NCBI RefSeq assembly: GCF_000411975.1
Contig: NZ_ASXG01000182.1
Span: 65,524-129,523, forward strand
DNA length: 64,000 nt
Source of the DNA: Amycolatopsis orientalis DSM 43388
GTDB taxonomy: Bacteria; Actinomycetota; Actinomycetes; Mycobacteriales; Pseudonocardiaceae
Direction: 5' to 3'
Shown: positions 39,977-49,184 of the stretch, in pieces
Layout of the letters: every line of letters begins with the position of its first letter
Position numbering within the stretch: position 1 is the first letter of the stretch
Program-made: the position numbers and the translations under genes
The notes under the pieces: model-generated
The model's database searches: none
What the model was told of the DNA's origin: nothing
The model's input: only the letters and a program-made list of their open reading frames with translations

Positions 39977-40720
39977 ATGAGCACCGTTGACCTGGCCGTC
40001 GAGGGCGGCCTCGCGCAGATCCGGCTGAACCGGCCCGAGCGGCTCAACGCCGTCGCGCCCGTGCTGGTGGACGACTTCCTGACCGCGTTGGAGGAGGTCG
40101 CGCACAGCGAAGCCCGCGTCGTGCTGCTGTCGGGCAACGGCCGTGCCTTCTGCGCCGGGCACGACCTCAAGGAACCCACCCCCGAGGGGGACTCCCGGAC
40201 GAGGCTGGAGCGGCTCCAGGAGGTCACGCGCCGGCTGCGCGCGCTGCGGCAGCCGGTGATCGCCGCGGTGCACGGGTACGCGATCGGCGCGGGCGCGGAG
40301 TTCGCGCTGGGCTGCGACCTGATCCTGGCCGCCGAGGACGCGGTGTTCGGCTTCCCCGAGGTGTCGCTGGGGCTGAGCGTCACCGGTGCCGCGTCGAGGC
40401 TGCTTCCGCTGCTGGTCGGGCCGGTCAAGGCGAAGGAACTGCTGCTGCTGGGCGACCGGTTCGACGGCCGTCGCGCGCACGACCTCGGCCTCGTCAACGC
40501 CGCCGTACCGGCCGACGAGCTGATGCCGCTCGCGCTCGGCTGGGCGGAGAAGATCGCCCATCACCCGCCGGAGGCCGCCACGATGGCGAAGCGGGCGCTC
40601 GACGCCGGGATCGACCACGCCTTCGATTCGGCGCTGGAACTCGAGGTCACCCACGCGCTGATCACCGAAAACTCGGCCGCCGTCCGCGAGTCGACCGAAG
40701 CGTTCCGGAGCCGGGCGTGA
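39977..40720 (+). CDS. enoyl-CoA hydratase/isomerase family protein
   Basis: 247-aa crotonase-fold enzyme. The oxyanion-hole segments are FCAGHDLKEP and GYAIGAGAEFALGCD. Both catalytic acid positions are Glu (GAEFALG and FGFPEVSLG), so hydratase activity is likely. The ATG is at 39977, and the stop overlaps the ligase GTG. In an operon with an acyl-CoA ligase and a TetR regulator it would serve fatty acid or aryl-acid CoA degradation. Confidence 0.93.
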   Translation: MSTVDLAVEGGLAQIRLNRPERLNAVAPVLVDDFLTALEEVAHSEARVVLLSGNGRAFCAGHDLKEPTPEGDSRTRLERLQEVTRRLRALRQPVIAAVHGYAIGAGAEFALGCDLILAAEDAVFGFPEVSLGLSVTGAASRLLPLLVGPVKAKELLLLGDRFDGRRAHDLGLVNAAVPADELMPLALGWAEKIAHHPPEAATMAKRALDAGIDHAFDSALELEVTHALITENSAAVRESTEAFRSRA

Positions 40721-42252
40721 CTCCGCTGCAGAACGTCGACACCCTGGTCGCGCTGGTCGCGCGCGCCGCGCAGCTCTGGCCCGAACGCACCGCGTGGATC
40801 TTCGACAGCACCGGCGCCCGGTTCACCTTCGCCGAAGTCGACGACCGCAGCGGACGTTTGGCGAACGCACTCCAGGAACACGGCATCCAGGCCGGCGATC
40901 GCGTCGCGGTGATGCTGCGCAATGAGCCCGAATTCCCGCTCATGTGGCTCGCGCTCGCCAAACTCGGCGCCGTTTTGGTCCCGGTGAACATCAACTACCG
41001 CGAATTCGACGGCACGCATGTCCTCCGCCACTCCGGCGCGCGTCTGGCGGTGGCCGCCGAAGAGTTCGTGGAACTGCTGGAGAAAATCGCGCCGGAAACG
41101 GCCGTGGAACGCGTCCTCACCCCGGAGGCGCTGCAGTCGGAAACGCGCTGCGAACCGGCGGCAGTGGTGGCCGAGCAGCCGGTGAACATCCAGTACACCT
41201 CCGGCACCACCGGCGCGCCGAAGGGCTGCGTGCTGCCGCACCGGTACTGGACCACGCTCGCGATCGGCCTCGCCACCGGCTTCCCTGCCGTCGGCGAGGA
41301 CGACATTCTGCTTACCGCGCAACCCTTCCACTACATCGATCCACAGTGGAACGTCGCGCTCGCGCTGGCCGCCGGAGCGACGCTCGTCGTGCTGGACCGC
41401 TTCCACCCCTCGACGTTCTGGGCGAAGGTCCGCGAGTACGAGGTCACCTGGTTCTACTGCCTCGGCCTGATGCCGACGCTCCTGCTGCGCCAGCCGCCGC
41501 ATCCGGACGACCGGAACCACCGCGTCCGTGCGATCAGCGCCTCGGCGATCCCGCCGGACCTGCACGCTCAGCTGGAAGAGCGCTGGGGCGTGCCGTGGTA
41601 CGAGGCGTTCGGGATGACCGAGACCGGCGGCGACCTCCGGGTGTCCGAGTCCGACCACGACGCCGCGGTGGGCACCGGCTGCATCGGACGGCCGACCCGC
41701 GACCGCGAGGTGATGATCGCCGGCGAGGACGGGAAACCGTTGCCGCGCGGGGAAACCGGCGAGCTGCTGATCCGCGGCATCGGGCTGATGCACGGCTACC
41801 ACGACGACCCCGAAGCAACCGCGCGCGCCTTCGCCGGCGGCTGGTTCCACACCGGCGACCTCGCGCGGATGGACGCCGAGGGCCGCGTCTACTACCTCGG
41901 CCGCACGAAGGACATGATCCGGCGCAGCGGCGAGAACATCTCCGCCGACGAAGTGGAGCGCGCACTCCTGCAACATCCGAAAGTGCAGCTCGCGGCCGTG
42001 ATCGCGGTGCCGGACGAGCTGCGCGGCGAGGAAGTGAAGGCGTACGTCGTGTGCGCCGACGGCCAGCCGTCGCCGCAGGAGCTGGCGGAGTTCTGCGCGC
42101 AGCAGCTGGCGTACTTCAAGGTGCCGAGGTTCTGGGCGTTCGCGGACGATCTGCCGCGCACGCCGTCCGAACGCGTCGCGAAGGGCGAGCTGCGGAAGGC
42201 CGCCGACCTCCGCGCCGGCTCCTGGGACCGCAGCACCGGGGAGTGGCGGTGA
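40717..42252 (+). CDS. acyl-CoA synthetase (AMP-forming)
   Basis: 511-aa ANL enzyme that activates a carboxylic acid via an acyl-adenylate. The P-loop is YTSGTTGAPKGCVL near residue 160. YEAFGMTETGG, GWFHTGDLARMDAEG and GRTKDMIRRSGENIS follow, with the catalytic C-terminal Lys in SERVAKGELRKA. The GTG start overlaps the hydratase stop and its own stop overlaps the TetR GTG. It is close to the crotonobetaine/carnitine-CoA ligase type of layout. The substrate is unknown. Confidence 0.93.
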   Translation: MTPLQNVDTLVALVARAAQLWPERTAWIFDSTGARFTFAEVDDRSGRLANALQEHGIQAGDRVAVMLRNEPEFPLMWLALAKLGAVLVPVNINYREFDGTHVLRHSGARLAVAAEEFVELLEKIAPETAVERVLTPEALQSETRCEPAAVVAEQPVNIQYTSGTTGAPKGCVLPHRYWTTLAIGLATGFPAVGEDDILLTAQPFHYIDPQWNVALALAAGATLVVLDRFHPSTFWAKVREYEVTWFYCLGLMPTLLLRQPPHPDDRNHRVRAISASAIPPDLHAQLEERWGVPWYEAFGMTETGGDLRVSESDHDAAVGTGCIGRPTRDREVMIAGEDGKPLPRGETGELLIRGIGLMHGYHDDPEATARAFAGGWFHTGDLARMDAEGRVYYLGRTKDMIRRSGENISADEVERALLQHPKVQLAAVIAVPDELRGEEVKAYVVCADGQPSPQELAEFCAQQLAYFKVPRFWAFADDLPRTPSERVAKGELRKAADLRAGSWDRSTGEWR

Positions 42253-42896
42253 GCAGCGGCGAACGGGTCCGGACGGCAGCCGTGAAACTGTTCGCCACCA
42301 AGGGTTTCCACGGCACAGGCATCCGGGATCTGGCCCAGGAAGCCGAACTTTCTTCGGCGACCCTTTACCACTACATGGGCACCAAGGAAGATCTCCTCGT
42401 CGAGATCATGACGACCTCGCTGCGCCGCCTGATCGACGCGGTGGCGAAGGCCACCGCGGGCAGCGACGATCCGGTGGTCCGGATGCGCACGCTGGTCGCG
42501 CTGCACGTCCTCGCGCACGCCGCCCAGCCGGGCGAAACCCGGGTGGTGGACAACGAAGTCGACGCGCTATCGGCTCCGGCGCGTGCCCGGGTCGTCGCGC
42601 TGCGGGACGAATACGAGCAATTCTGGGCGAAGGCGATCGAGGACGGCACCGCGACGAACGTGTTCCATACCGCACAGCCGGCCGTGACGCGGCTCGCATT
42701 GCTGGAAATGTGCAGCGGAGTGGCCCGATGGTATTCGCCGAAGGGCCCGCTCCGGCTGGAAGACCTGGCCACGCACTACGCGGAGCTGGCATTGCGGGCA
42801 CTCGGACATCCGGTCGCGGTGCGTGCCGAAGACCTCCGGCAATGCCTCGAAGTGGTCGCCCAAGTGTGGGACTTGCCTGTCCAAGAGCGCTTTTAG
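42249..42896 (+). CDS. TetR-family regulator
   Basis: 215 aa, GTG start overlapping the ligase stop. The helix-turn-helix is VRTAAVKLFATKGFHGTGIRDLA, LSSATLYHYMGTKEDLLVEI (about residues 6-50). The C-terminal part resembles the TetR_C of FadR/KstR2-type acyl-CoA sensors. It is last in the hydratase-ligase-regulator operon, whose divergent promoter contains the TCGA palindrome. It probably releases DNA on binding the acyl-CoA product. Confidence 0.92.
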   Translation: MSSGERVRTAAVKLFATKGFHGTGIRDLAQEAELSSATLYHYMGTKEDLLVEIMTTSLRRLIDAVAKATAGSDDPVVRMRTLVALHVLAHAAQPGETRVVDNEVDALSAPARARVVALRDEYEQFWAKAIEDGTATNVFHTAQPAVTRLALLEMCSGVARWYSPKGPLRLEDLATHYAELALRALGHPVAVRAEDLRQCLEVVAQVWDLPVQERF

Positions 42897-42942
42897 CGCC
42901 ATACGCCTTGCTCAGACGGCGAACGTGGGGGACGCTCGAAGG

Positions 42943-43269
42943 GTGACTGAGCAAACGATCCAACTCGAACTGGACGACTCGGGTCTCTCGCCTGGCCTGC
43001 CCGCACCCTCTCACCCGCGCGATCAGGTCCAGGACGTGCCGTATCGACCAGTCGAGTTTCGTGACGACGACCTGCCCAGCGCGCTCGAGCGCTGCGCGGG
43101 ATGGCTGCGCCAAGCGCAGGAGTGGCTGGGAGAACCGCTCGACGTCCTCGCGATCCACCTAGACTACGACGAGCGACAGGGTTCGCCCTACTACGACGTG
43201 AAGCTGCTGTGCAATGAGGAAGACCTAGCCGGGGTTCCCATCGCCATGCGCAACAAAGACAAGTCGTAG
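42943..43269 (+). CDS. conserved hypothetical protein (108 aa)
   Basis: Not recognised as a named family. GTG start at 42943 after CTCGAAGG. The protein is acidic and soluble, with no signal or membrane segment. Its middle (RDDDLPSALERCAGWLRQAQEWL) is helical and the C-terminal half (VLAIHLDYDERQGSPYYDVKLLCNEEDLAG) suggests a small beta sheet. A good terminator follows, so it is a separate transcript between the TetR operon and the phosphopantetheinyl transferase gene. Confidence 0.7.
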   Translation: MTEQTIQLELDDSGLSPGLPAPSHPRDQVQDVPYRPVEFRDDDLPSALERCAGWLRQAQEWLGEPLDVLAIHLDYDERQGSPYYDVKLLCNEEDLAGVPIAMRNKDKS

Positions 43270-43285
43270 CACTCGTTATCCAGCC

Positions 43286-43320
43286 GCGAAGGCCCTCTCG
43301 GACTCCGAGGGGGCCTTCGC
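43286..43320 (+). terminator. terminator hairpin after the 108-aa protein gene
   Basis: 10-bp perfect stem GCGAAGGCCC/GGGCCTTCGC, extended by CTCGG/CCGAG around a 3-nt loop, 17 bp after the stop at 43269. Confidence 0.8.
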
Positions 43321-43395
43321 CGCGTCCGGGATAGGGGGCATGACAAACCGCCTCGCGCCCCGGCAAGATCGGAGGCGGACGAGGAGGGGGTGCCG

Positions 43396-44085
43396 GTGAC
43401 CGAAATCGTGGTGCGCTGGTCCGAGCCGCTGCCCGCGGAGGACCGCTACCTGAAGCTGCTGGACGACCTGGAACGCGGCCGCTACGACGCGTACCGGCTC
43501 GAGATCGACCAGCGCCGCTTCCTGACCGGCCGGGTGCTCGCGAAGACCCTCGTCGCGGAACGGCTAGGCGGCACGGCGGAGTCCGTGCGCTTCGACGCGA
43601 CCTGCGAGGACTGCGGCAAACCGCACGGCCGCCCGCGGGTGCCGGGTGCCGACCTCGTGCTGTCGATCTCGCATTCGGGCACGCTGATCGGCCTCGCGGT
43701 CACGGACGGGGTGCCAGTAGGCCTCGACGTCGAAACGTCCAGCCGGAAGGCGGACGCCTCGCTCGTGGAGTACGCGCTGAGCCCGGCCGAGCGGGAAGCC
43801 GTCGCAGGCTTGTCCGACGAGGAGCGTTCCGCGGCGTTCTTCATCTACTGGACGCGCAAGGAAGCGGTGATGAAGGCCACCGGCAAGGGCCTGAAGATCC
43901 CGCTGCAGAGCATCACGTTCTCCCGCTACGACGCCCCGGCCGAGCTGGTGGCGTCCGGCCACGAAGCCCTCGACCCGGCCCGGACCCGGCTCGCCGACCT
44001 CAAGGCGGCGGACGGACATCGCGCGGCGGTCGCGGCGCTGACCTCGGACCGCCTCAGCGTCACCGAGGAACACTGGGTCTCGTGA
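43396..44085 (+). CDS. 4'-phosphopantetheinyl transferase (Sfp/Gsp type)
   Basis: Loads phosphopantetheine from CoA onto carrier proteins of polyketide or peptide synthetases. 229 aa. Magnesium/CoA motifs are LSISHSGTLIGLAV, VGLDVET and FFIYWTRKEAVMKATGKGL. GTG at 43396 is preferred because GAGGAGG sits eight bases upstream; the GTG six bases earlier is too close. The stop codon is in the palindromic repeat copy 2. It converges on an isochorismate synthase gene. Confidence 0.93.
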   Translation: MTEIVVRWSEPLPAEDRYLKLLDDLERGRYDAYRLEIDQRRFLTGRVLAKTLVAERLGGTAESVRFDATCEDCGKPHGRPRVPGADLVLSISHSGTLIGLAVTDGVPVGLDVETSSRKADASLVEYALSPAEREAVAGLSDEERSAAFFIYWTRKEAVMKATGKGLKIPLQSITFSRYDAPAELVASGHEALDPARTRLADLKAADGHRAAVAALTSDRLSVTEEHWVS

Positions 44086-44124
44086 GTGGCTACGCCGGTT
44101 AGAACCGGCACTGCCACTCACGAG
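44079..44124. repeat. nested palindromic repeat, copy 2 (stop-codon-supplying, bidirectional terminator candidate)
   Basis: Outer arms CTCGTGAGTGGC (44079-44090) and GCCACTCACGAG (44113-44124), inner stem GCCGGTT/AACCGGC. It is copy 1 in inverted orientation with a few changes. It contains TGA of the phosphopantetheinyl transferase (44083-44085) and of the isochorismate synthase (44118-44120 on minus). Confidence 0.85.
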
Positions 44125-45284
44125 GCGCGGTCGTCCAGCCCCATCGCGCCGAGCAGCGTGCGGAACTTCGCGATCGTCTCCTGATACTCGGTGTCCGGAT
44201 CCGACGCGGGCACGATGCCGCCGCCCGCGTAAAGCCGCATCGACTCCTCGGCCACCTCGGCGCACCGGATCGCGACCGCCCACTCGCCGTCTCCCGCCGC
44301 GTCGACCCAGCCGACCGCGCCCGCGTAGTACCCGCGGTCGAACGGTTCCAGCTCCTGCACCAGGTCGCGCGCGGCGACGGTCGGGGTGCCGCAGACCGCA
44401 GGCGTCGGATGCATCGCGGCGGCGAGGTCCAGGGCGGTCACTGAACGGTCCGCGAGCTCGCCGGTGATGGACGTCCGCAGATGCCAGATCGCGGGCGTGG
44501 AGACCAGCTCAGGGCCGGCCGGGACGTCGAGCTTGCGGCAGAACGGCCGCAGCGACTCGACGACGTATTCGATCACCAGCTCGTGCTCCTCCCGGTCCTT
44601 CGCGGACGCGAGGAGGGCTTCGCCGTTGGCCCGGTCGGTCTCCGGGTCGGCCGAACGCGGCATCGACCCGGCGTGCGGGGTCGTGAACACGGAGTCGCCG
44701 GCCCGGGAAAGCAGCAGCTCAGGGGTGGCCCCGACGAGAGTGCGGCCGCCGGGCAGTTCGGCGGCGTAGGTGAAGTGGCGCGGGTTGCCGCGCGCGAGGT
44801 TGCGCACGATCGCGGCGACCGGGATCGGCGCGTCGAATTCCAGCTCGAGCGCACGGGCCAGCACGGCTTTGCGCAGGCCGCGGTCGCGCAGCGCGGCGAC
44901 GGCCGCCCGCACGTTCTCGCGGTGGCCGTCGGCGGACGGGAGCCGCCGGGTGGCCGCCGGGGCGGGCAGGTCGGCGGCGGGCGGCGCGGCCGGGGTTTCG
45001 GCGTCCGCCTGGGCGCGATGAACCGTCCGGGGCAGCACGAGATGCCCCGGCGAGGTCGCGCCGGGTCCGGTGTCGAACGGCAGCACGCCGACGGCGAGCG
45101 GCACGCCGGAACCGGCCAGCTCGGCTGCTGCCGAGCGGGCGAGGCGGCGCGGGTCGGCGTCGGTGACCGTGCCGAGCGCGCCCTGGGCGAGCAGGGCCCG
45201 CCGGGCGCTCGCGAACAAGAAGTCGCCACGCTGGTAGCGGACGGTGGTCTCGGCCGGGGTCGCCGGCGCGGTACTGGTCGTCAC
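44118..45284 (-). CDS. isochorismate synthase (chorismate-binding enzyme)
   Basis: 388-aa member of the MenF/EntC/DhbC family that converts chorismate to isochorismate. Key segments are HFTYAAELPGGRTLVGATPELLLS, TTPHAGSMPRS, AMHPTPAVCGTPT, YYAGAVGWVDAAGDGEWAVAIRCA and YAGGGIVPASDPDTEYQET. ASAKDREEHELVI carries the catalytic acid region. No 2,3-dihydroxybenzoate, menaquinone or synthetase genes are adjacent, so siderophore versus menaquinone supply cannot be decided. Its stop lies in the palindromic repeat. Confidence 0.93.
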   Translation of the reverse strand: MTTSTAPATPAETTVRYQRGDFLFASARRALLAQGALGTVTDADPRRLARSAAAELAGSGVPLAVGVLPFDTGPGATSPGHLVLPRTVHRAQADAETPAAPPAADLPAPAATRRLPSADGHRENVRAAVAALRDRGLRKAVLARALELEFDAPIPVAAIVRNLARGNPRHFTYAAELPGGRTLVGATPELLLSRAGDSVFTTPHAGSMPRSADPETDRANGEALLASAKDREEHELVIEYVVESLRPFCRKLDVPAGPELVSTPAIWHLRTSITGELADRSVTALDLAAAMHPTPAVCGTPTVAARDLVQELEPFDRGYYAGAVGWVDAAGDGEWAVAIRCAEVAEESMRLYAGGGIVPASDPDTEYQETIAKFRTLLGAMGLDDRAS

Positions 45285-45300
45285 TCCACCAGCGTCTCAG

Positions 45301-45374
45301 GATCCGGGAGCGCCGCGGGGAAAGTGTTGCCGGAAGAACATCTTCTCGCGCACCCTCCCCGCGGCTGCCGGATC
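45301..45374 (-). terminator. large composite hairpin downstream of the integration host factor gene
   Basis: Outer arms GATCCGG (45301-45307) and CCGGATC (45368-45374), inner arms GCCGCGGGG (45312-45320) and CCCCGCGGC (45357-45365), with a small GAAGA/TCTTC hairpin in the loop. It starts 4 bp after the stop at 45379 on the minus strand and isolates that gene from the isochorismate synthase gene. Confidence 0.75.
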
Positions 45375-45378
45375 GGCG

Positions 45379-45690
45379 TTACTTGAGCGCGTCGATCAGC
45401 GCTTCGCGCTGCCGTTCGCCCAGGCCAGCGGCCCGGCGGTCGGGGTCGATGCCCGCCTGCTCGAGCAGAGCGGCGACCTTGACCGCGCCCAGGCCGGGCA
45501 CCGCCTTGAGGAGCTGCGTGACCTTCGTCTTGCCGATGGTCTTGTTCTCCTTGGCCTGCTTGAGCACCGACTCGATGCTCTCCTTGCCGGACTTGATCGA
45601 AGCGAGCAGCTCCGAGCGCGCCTTACGAGCCTCTGCCGCCTTGGCGAGGGCCTCGGCGCGCTGCTCCGGAGTCAACGTGGGCAGAGCCAA
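45379..45690 (-). CDS. mihF: actinobacterial integration host factor
   Basis: Nucleoid-associated DNA-bending protein unrelated in sequence to enterobacterial IHF. The 103 aa start at TTG (MALPTLTPEQRAEALAKAAEA) with AAAGGA upstream. The helical N-terminus precedes the H2TH-like DNA-binding part KVTQLLKAVPGLGAVKVAALLEQAGIDPDRRAAGLGERQREAL. The length and both ends match the family. An in-frame upstream extension to 45777 is not conserved. Well isolated by a hairpin downstream and 461 bp of intergenic DNA upstream. Confidence 0.95.
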   Translation of the reverse strand: MALPTLTPEQRAEALAKAAEARKARSELLASIKSGKESIESVLKQAKENKTIGKTKVTQLLKAVPGLGAVKVAALLEQAGIDPDRRAAGLGERQREALIDALK

Positions 45691-46151
45691 CGTAATGTCC
45701 TTTCCTCTCAGGTCTCCGCTTTCGCGGCCGACGGTCTCAGCCGATGCTTGCAGCTGCAAGCGCTGGCCAGCCGTCACTTACCACGGCCCCAGTAAACGCC
45801 ACGTGGCCGAGGTACGCGCAACCGACACGCACTTATCACCCGTCGACGGGCGCGCCGGACCTGCGCGAGGGGACCCCTCGCGACCTGTGAAAACGGCCCC
45901 GAAGGGCTCATTTCCGCCCCCATTACCTCACCCGAACGGGACTCTATTTCCACGCAGTTAACACAACGCATTTTCTTGCCCCGCAACGGGAATCGGGACA
46001 GATGTGGATCATGAAAACGCGGGGCCGCCACCCGATGGCGGGAGAGGGCCGACAAGCCGTTACCGAACTTGTTCGTGCCCGATCCGGCGGATGCGCATTA
46101 GAGTCGGGCGCACCCCAGTTCACCGGCGAACGAGCACCACGGGAGTCACCC
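45691..46151. other. 461-bp divergent intergenic region between mihF and the acyl-CoA ligase gene
   Basis: No gene seen. It presumably holds the promoter and a long leader of mihF and the promoter of the ligase gene. Locally AT-richer stretches occur around 45930-45980. I see no repeat or riboswitch that I can support. Confidence 0.5.
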
Positions 46152-47780
46152 ATGTTGAGCACGATGCAGGACGGACAGCTGTCGCTCGCGAAGCTGCTGC
46201 GCCACGGCACGAAGGTGCACGCGAAGAGCGAAGTGGTCACCTGGACCGGTTCAGAAGCCCGCCGGGAGACCTACGCGGAACTCGGCAAGCACGCCGCCCG
46301 GCTGGCGAACGCGCTCCGCGGCCTCGGCGTCACCGGCGACCAGCGCGTCGGCACGTTCATGTGGAACAACGCCGAGCACCTCGCCGCCTACCTCGCGGTG
46401 CCCGCCATGGGCGCGGTGCTGCACACGCTGAACATCCGGCTGTTCCCGGAGCAGCTGGTCTTCGTGGCGAACCACGCGGAGGACCACGTCATCATCGTCG
46501 ACGGCACGCTCGTGCCGCTGCTGGCGAGCAACCTGCCGGGGATGAAGACGGTCAAGCACGTCATCGTGGCCAACGGCGACGCGTCCGCGCTGACCGCGCC
46601 CGAGGGCGTCACCGTGCACTCCTACGACGAGCTGCTGGCCGCGCAGTCCGACGAGTTCGACTGGCCGGAGATCGACGAGCGGTCCGCGGCCGCGATGTGT
46701 TACACGTCCGGCACCACGGGCGACCCGAAGGGCGTCGTCTACTCGCACCGGTCGATCTGGCTGCACTCGATGCAGGTCTGCATGACCGACAGCATGCGGC
46801 TCGCCCAGGAAGACCTCGCGCTCGCGATCGTGCCGATGTTCCACGCGATGTCGTGGGGCCTGCCGTACGCGGCGCTGATGGTCGGCGCCTCGCTGCTGAT
46901 GCCGGACCGGTTCCTGCAGCCGGCCCCGATCGCGGCGCTGCTGGCCGCGGAGAAGCCGACCTTCGCGGCCGCGGTGCCGACGATCTGGCAGGGCCTGCTC
47001 GCGCACCTGGACGCGCACCCGCAGGACATCAGCCACGTGCGCGAGGTGGTCGTCGGCGGGTCGGCCGCGCCGCCGTCGCTGATGCACGCCTTCGAGGAGC
47101 GCTACCACGTGCCGATCCTGCACGCGTGGGGCATGACCGAGACGTCGCCGCTGGGCAGCGTCGCCCGTCCGCCGGCCAGTGCGACCGGCGACGAGCGCTG
47201 GGCCTACCGCTACACCCAGGGCCGGTTCCCGGCGTCCGTGGCGGCCCGGCTGATCGGCGACAACGGCGAGGAACTGCCGTGGGACAACGAGGCGGTCGGC
47301 GAGCTGGAGGTCTCCGGTCCGTGGATCGCGGGGGCCTACCACGGCGGGTCCGACGTCGACCCGGAGAAGTTCCACGACGGCTGGCTGCGCACCGGCGACG
47401 TGGGCAAGATCAGCCCGGACGGCTTCCTGACGCTCACCGACCGGGCCAAGGACGTGATCAAGTCCGGCGGCGAATGGATCTCGTCGGTGGACCTGGAGAA
47501 CGCGGTGATGGGTCACCCGGCGGTCGCCGAGGCGGCCGTGGTCGGCATCCCGGACGAGAAATGGGACGAACGCCCGCTGGTCGCCGTCGTGGTGAAGGAA
47601 GGCCAGCAGGCCACCGCCGAGGAACTGCGCGACTACCTGTCGGACAAGGTCGCGAAGTGGCAGCTGCCGGAGAACTGGACGTTCGTGGACGAGGTGCCCA
47701 AGACGAGCGTCGGCAAGTTCGACAAGAAGCGGCTGCGCGCGTCCTACTCCGAGGGAAAGCTCGACATCTCACACCTCTGA
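46152..47780 (+). CDS. long-chain fatty acid--CoA ligase
   Basis: 542-aa ANL-family ligase starting [19 protein letters not shown]. It shows [19 protein letters not shown] (P-loop, about residue 185), [46 protein letters not shown] and the C-terminal catalytic Lys in [14 protein letters not shown]. It resembles the medium/long-chain FadD group. The ATG at 46152 follows GGGAG; an upstream in-frame extension lacks family similarity. A 12-bp hairpin follows the gene. Confidence 0.93.
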   Translation: MLSTMQDGQLSLAKLLRHGTKVHAKSEVVTWTGSEARRETYAELGKHAARLANALRGLGVTGDQRVGTFMWNNAEHLAAYLAVPAMGAVLHTLNIRLFPEQLVFVANHAEDHVIIVDGTLVPLLASNLPGMKTVKHVIVANGDASALTAPEGVTVHSYDELLAAQSDEFDWPEIDERSAAAMCYTSGTTGDPKGVVYSHRSIWLHSMQVCMTDSMRLAQEDLALAIVPMFHAMSWGLPYAALMVGASLLMPDRFLQPAPIAALLAAEKPTFAAAVPTIWQGLLAHLDAHPQDISHVREVVVGGSAAPPSLMHAFEERYHVPILHAWGMTETSPLGSVARPPASATGDERWAYRYTQGRFPASVAARLIGDNGEELPWDNEAVGELEVSGPWIAGAYHGGSDVDPEKFHDGWLRTGDVGKISPDGFLTLTDRAKDVIKSGGEWISSVDLENAVMGHPAVAEAAVVGIPDEKWDERPLVAVVVKEGQQATAEELRDYLSDKVAKWQLPENWTFVDEVPKTSVGKFDKKRLRASYSEGKLDISHL

Positions 47781-47807
47781 GCGGTAAATCTCCGGCGAGT
47801 TGTCGGC

Positions 47808-47858
47808 CTGGGAAGGGCTTCGTGAGGGAATCTGGTGCGGGCAAGGAGCCCTTCCCAG
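47808..47858 (+). terminator. hairpin between the acyl-CoA ligase and ABC importer genes
   Basis: 12-bp perfect stem CTGGGAAGGGCT (47808-47819) with AGCCCTTCCCAG (47847-47858), loop of 27 nt. It is either the ligase terminator or a leader structure of the importer operon, whose ATG is 22 bp further on. Confidence 0.65.
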
Positions 47859-47879
47859 CACGTCGGAGGAGAACTGGGG

Positions 47880-49184
47880 ATGCAGCAGCGGAGCAGGAGG
47901 TCGTTCCTGTCGTTGGCGGGAACGGCGGCGGTGGGCGGCCTCGCGGCCGCGTGCGGGTCGAACACCGGGCGTCCGGGGGATCCGCCGCCGTCCACGGCGA
48001 TGTCGGCGGGCGCCACGACCACCTCGCCGGCCCCGAAGGTCACGCTGCAGCAGTGGTACCACGCCTACGGCGAGGACGGCGTGCAGGAAGCCGTCAAGAA
48101 CTACGCGGCCAGCTATCCGGGCGCGAAGGTCAACGTGGTGTGGAACCCCGGCGACTACGACTCGAAGATCGTCACCGCGCTGCAGAACAGCGCGATTCCG
48201 GACGTCTTCGAAGCGCAGGTGAAGATCGACTGGGTCCGGCAGAACCAGGTGGTGGCGCTCGACGACCTGATCGGGCCGGTCAAGAACGACTTCAGCCCCG
48301 CCGTGCTGGCCGCGCAGACCGTGGAGGGCAAGGTCTACGGCATTCCGCAGGCCACCGACACGCAGGTGCTCTTCTACCGCAAGAGCATGCTGCAGGACGC
48401 CGGCGTGCAGCCTCCGCAGACCGTGGACGAGCTGATCGACGCCGCGGGCAAGCTGTCGAAGGACGGCGTGAAGGGCTTCTTCGCGGGCAATGACGGCGGC
48501 GTCGGCACGCTCACCGGTCCGCTGCTGTGGTCGGCCGGGCTGGACTACCTGAAGAACAACAACCGCGAGGTCGGGTTCGACGATCCGCGCGCGGCCGCCG
48601 CGTTCAGCAAGCTGCACACGCTGAACGCCAACGGTTCGCTGCTGCTCGGCGCGCCCGCCGACTGGTCGGACCCGGGTGCGTTCGTCGACGGGCTCTGCGC
48701 GATGCAGTGGACCGGGCTGTGGAACGTCCCGAAGATCCGCGACGCGCTCAACGACGACTTCGGTGTGCTGCCGTTCCCGAAGCTGGACGACAGCGGCAAG
48801 CCATCGGTCCCGGTCGGCGCGTACGGCGCGATGGTCAACGCGAAGAGTGCGCACGTCAACGAGGCCAAGGCGTTCGTGAAGTGGCTGTGGATCGACCAGA
48901 CCGACAGCCAGCTGGAGTTCGCCACCCGCTACGGCTTCCACGTGCCCGCCCGGCAGAGCCTGATGGACAAGGCGCAGACGCTGCAGAGTGGCCCGGCCGC
49001 CGACGTGGTGAAGTTCGTCAAGGAGAACAGCCACCTGATCGGCGGTCCAGTGTGGACGCAGACGTCGAACACCGCGCTGTCGGACGCGGTCGCGAAGATC
49101 GCCAAGGAGGGCGCGGACCCGGTGGCGCAGACGAAGGCCGCGGTCACCGTCGCGCAGGCCGAGCTGAAACGCCTGTTCGGATGA
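47880..49184 (+). CDS. sugar ABC transporter substrate-binding lipoprotein (Tat-type)
   Basis: 434-aa extracellular solute-binding protein, family 1. The N-terminus RSRRSFLSLAGTAAVGGLAAAC combines a twin-arginine motif with a lipobox (LAAAC), so it is probably exported folded and lipid-anchored. GGAGGAG lies eight bases before the ATG. The mature part follows the malto-/oligosaccharide binding layout (YGIPQATDTQVLFYRKSML, VPVGAYGAMVNAKSAHVNEA). It is coupled by ATGA to the first permease. The sugar is not predictable. Confidence 0.93.
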   Translation: MQQRSRRSFLSLAGTAAVGGLAAACGSNTGRPGDPPPSTAMSAGATTTSPAPKVTLQQWYHAYGEDGVQEAVKNYAASYPGAKVNVVWNPGDYDSKIVTALQNSAIPDVFEAQVKIDWVRQNQVVALDDLIGPVKNDFSPAVLAAQTVEGKVYGIPQATDTQVLFYRKSMLQDAGVQPPQTVDELIDAAGKLSKDGVKGFFAGNDGGVGTLTGPLLWSAGLDYLKNNNREVGFDDPRAAAAFSKLHTLNANGSLLLGAPADWSDPGAFVDGLCAMQWTGLWNVPKIRDALNDDFGVLPFPKLDDSGKPSVPVGAYGAMVNAKSAHVNEAKAFVKWLWIDQTDSQLEFATRYGFHVPARQSLMDKAQTLQSGPAADVVKFVKENSHLIGGPVWTQTSNTALSDAVAKIAKEGADPVAQTKAAVTVAQAELKRLFG

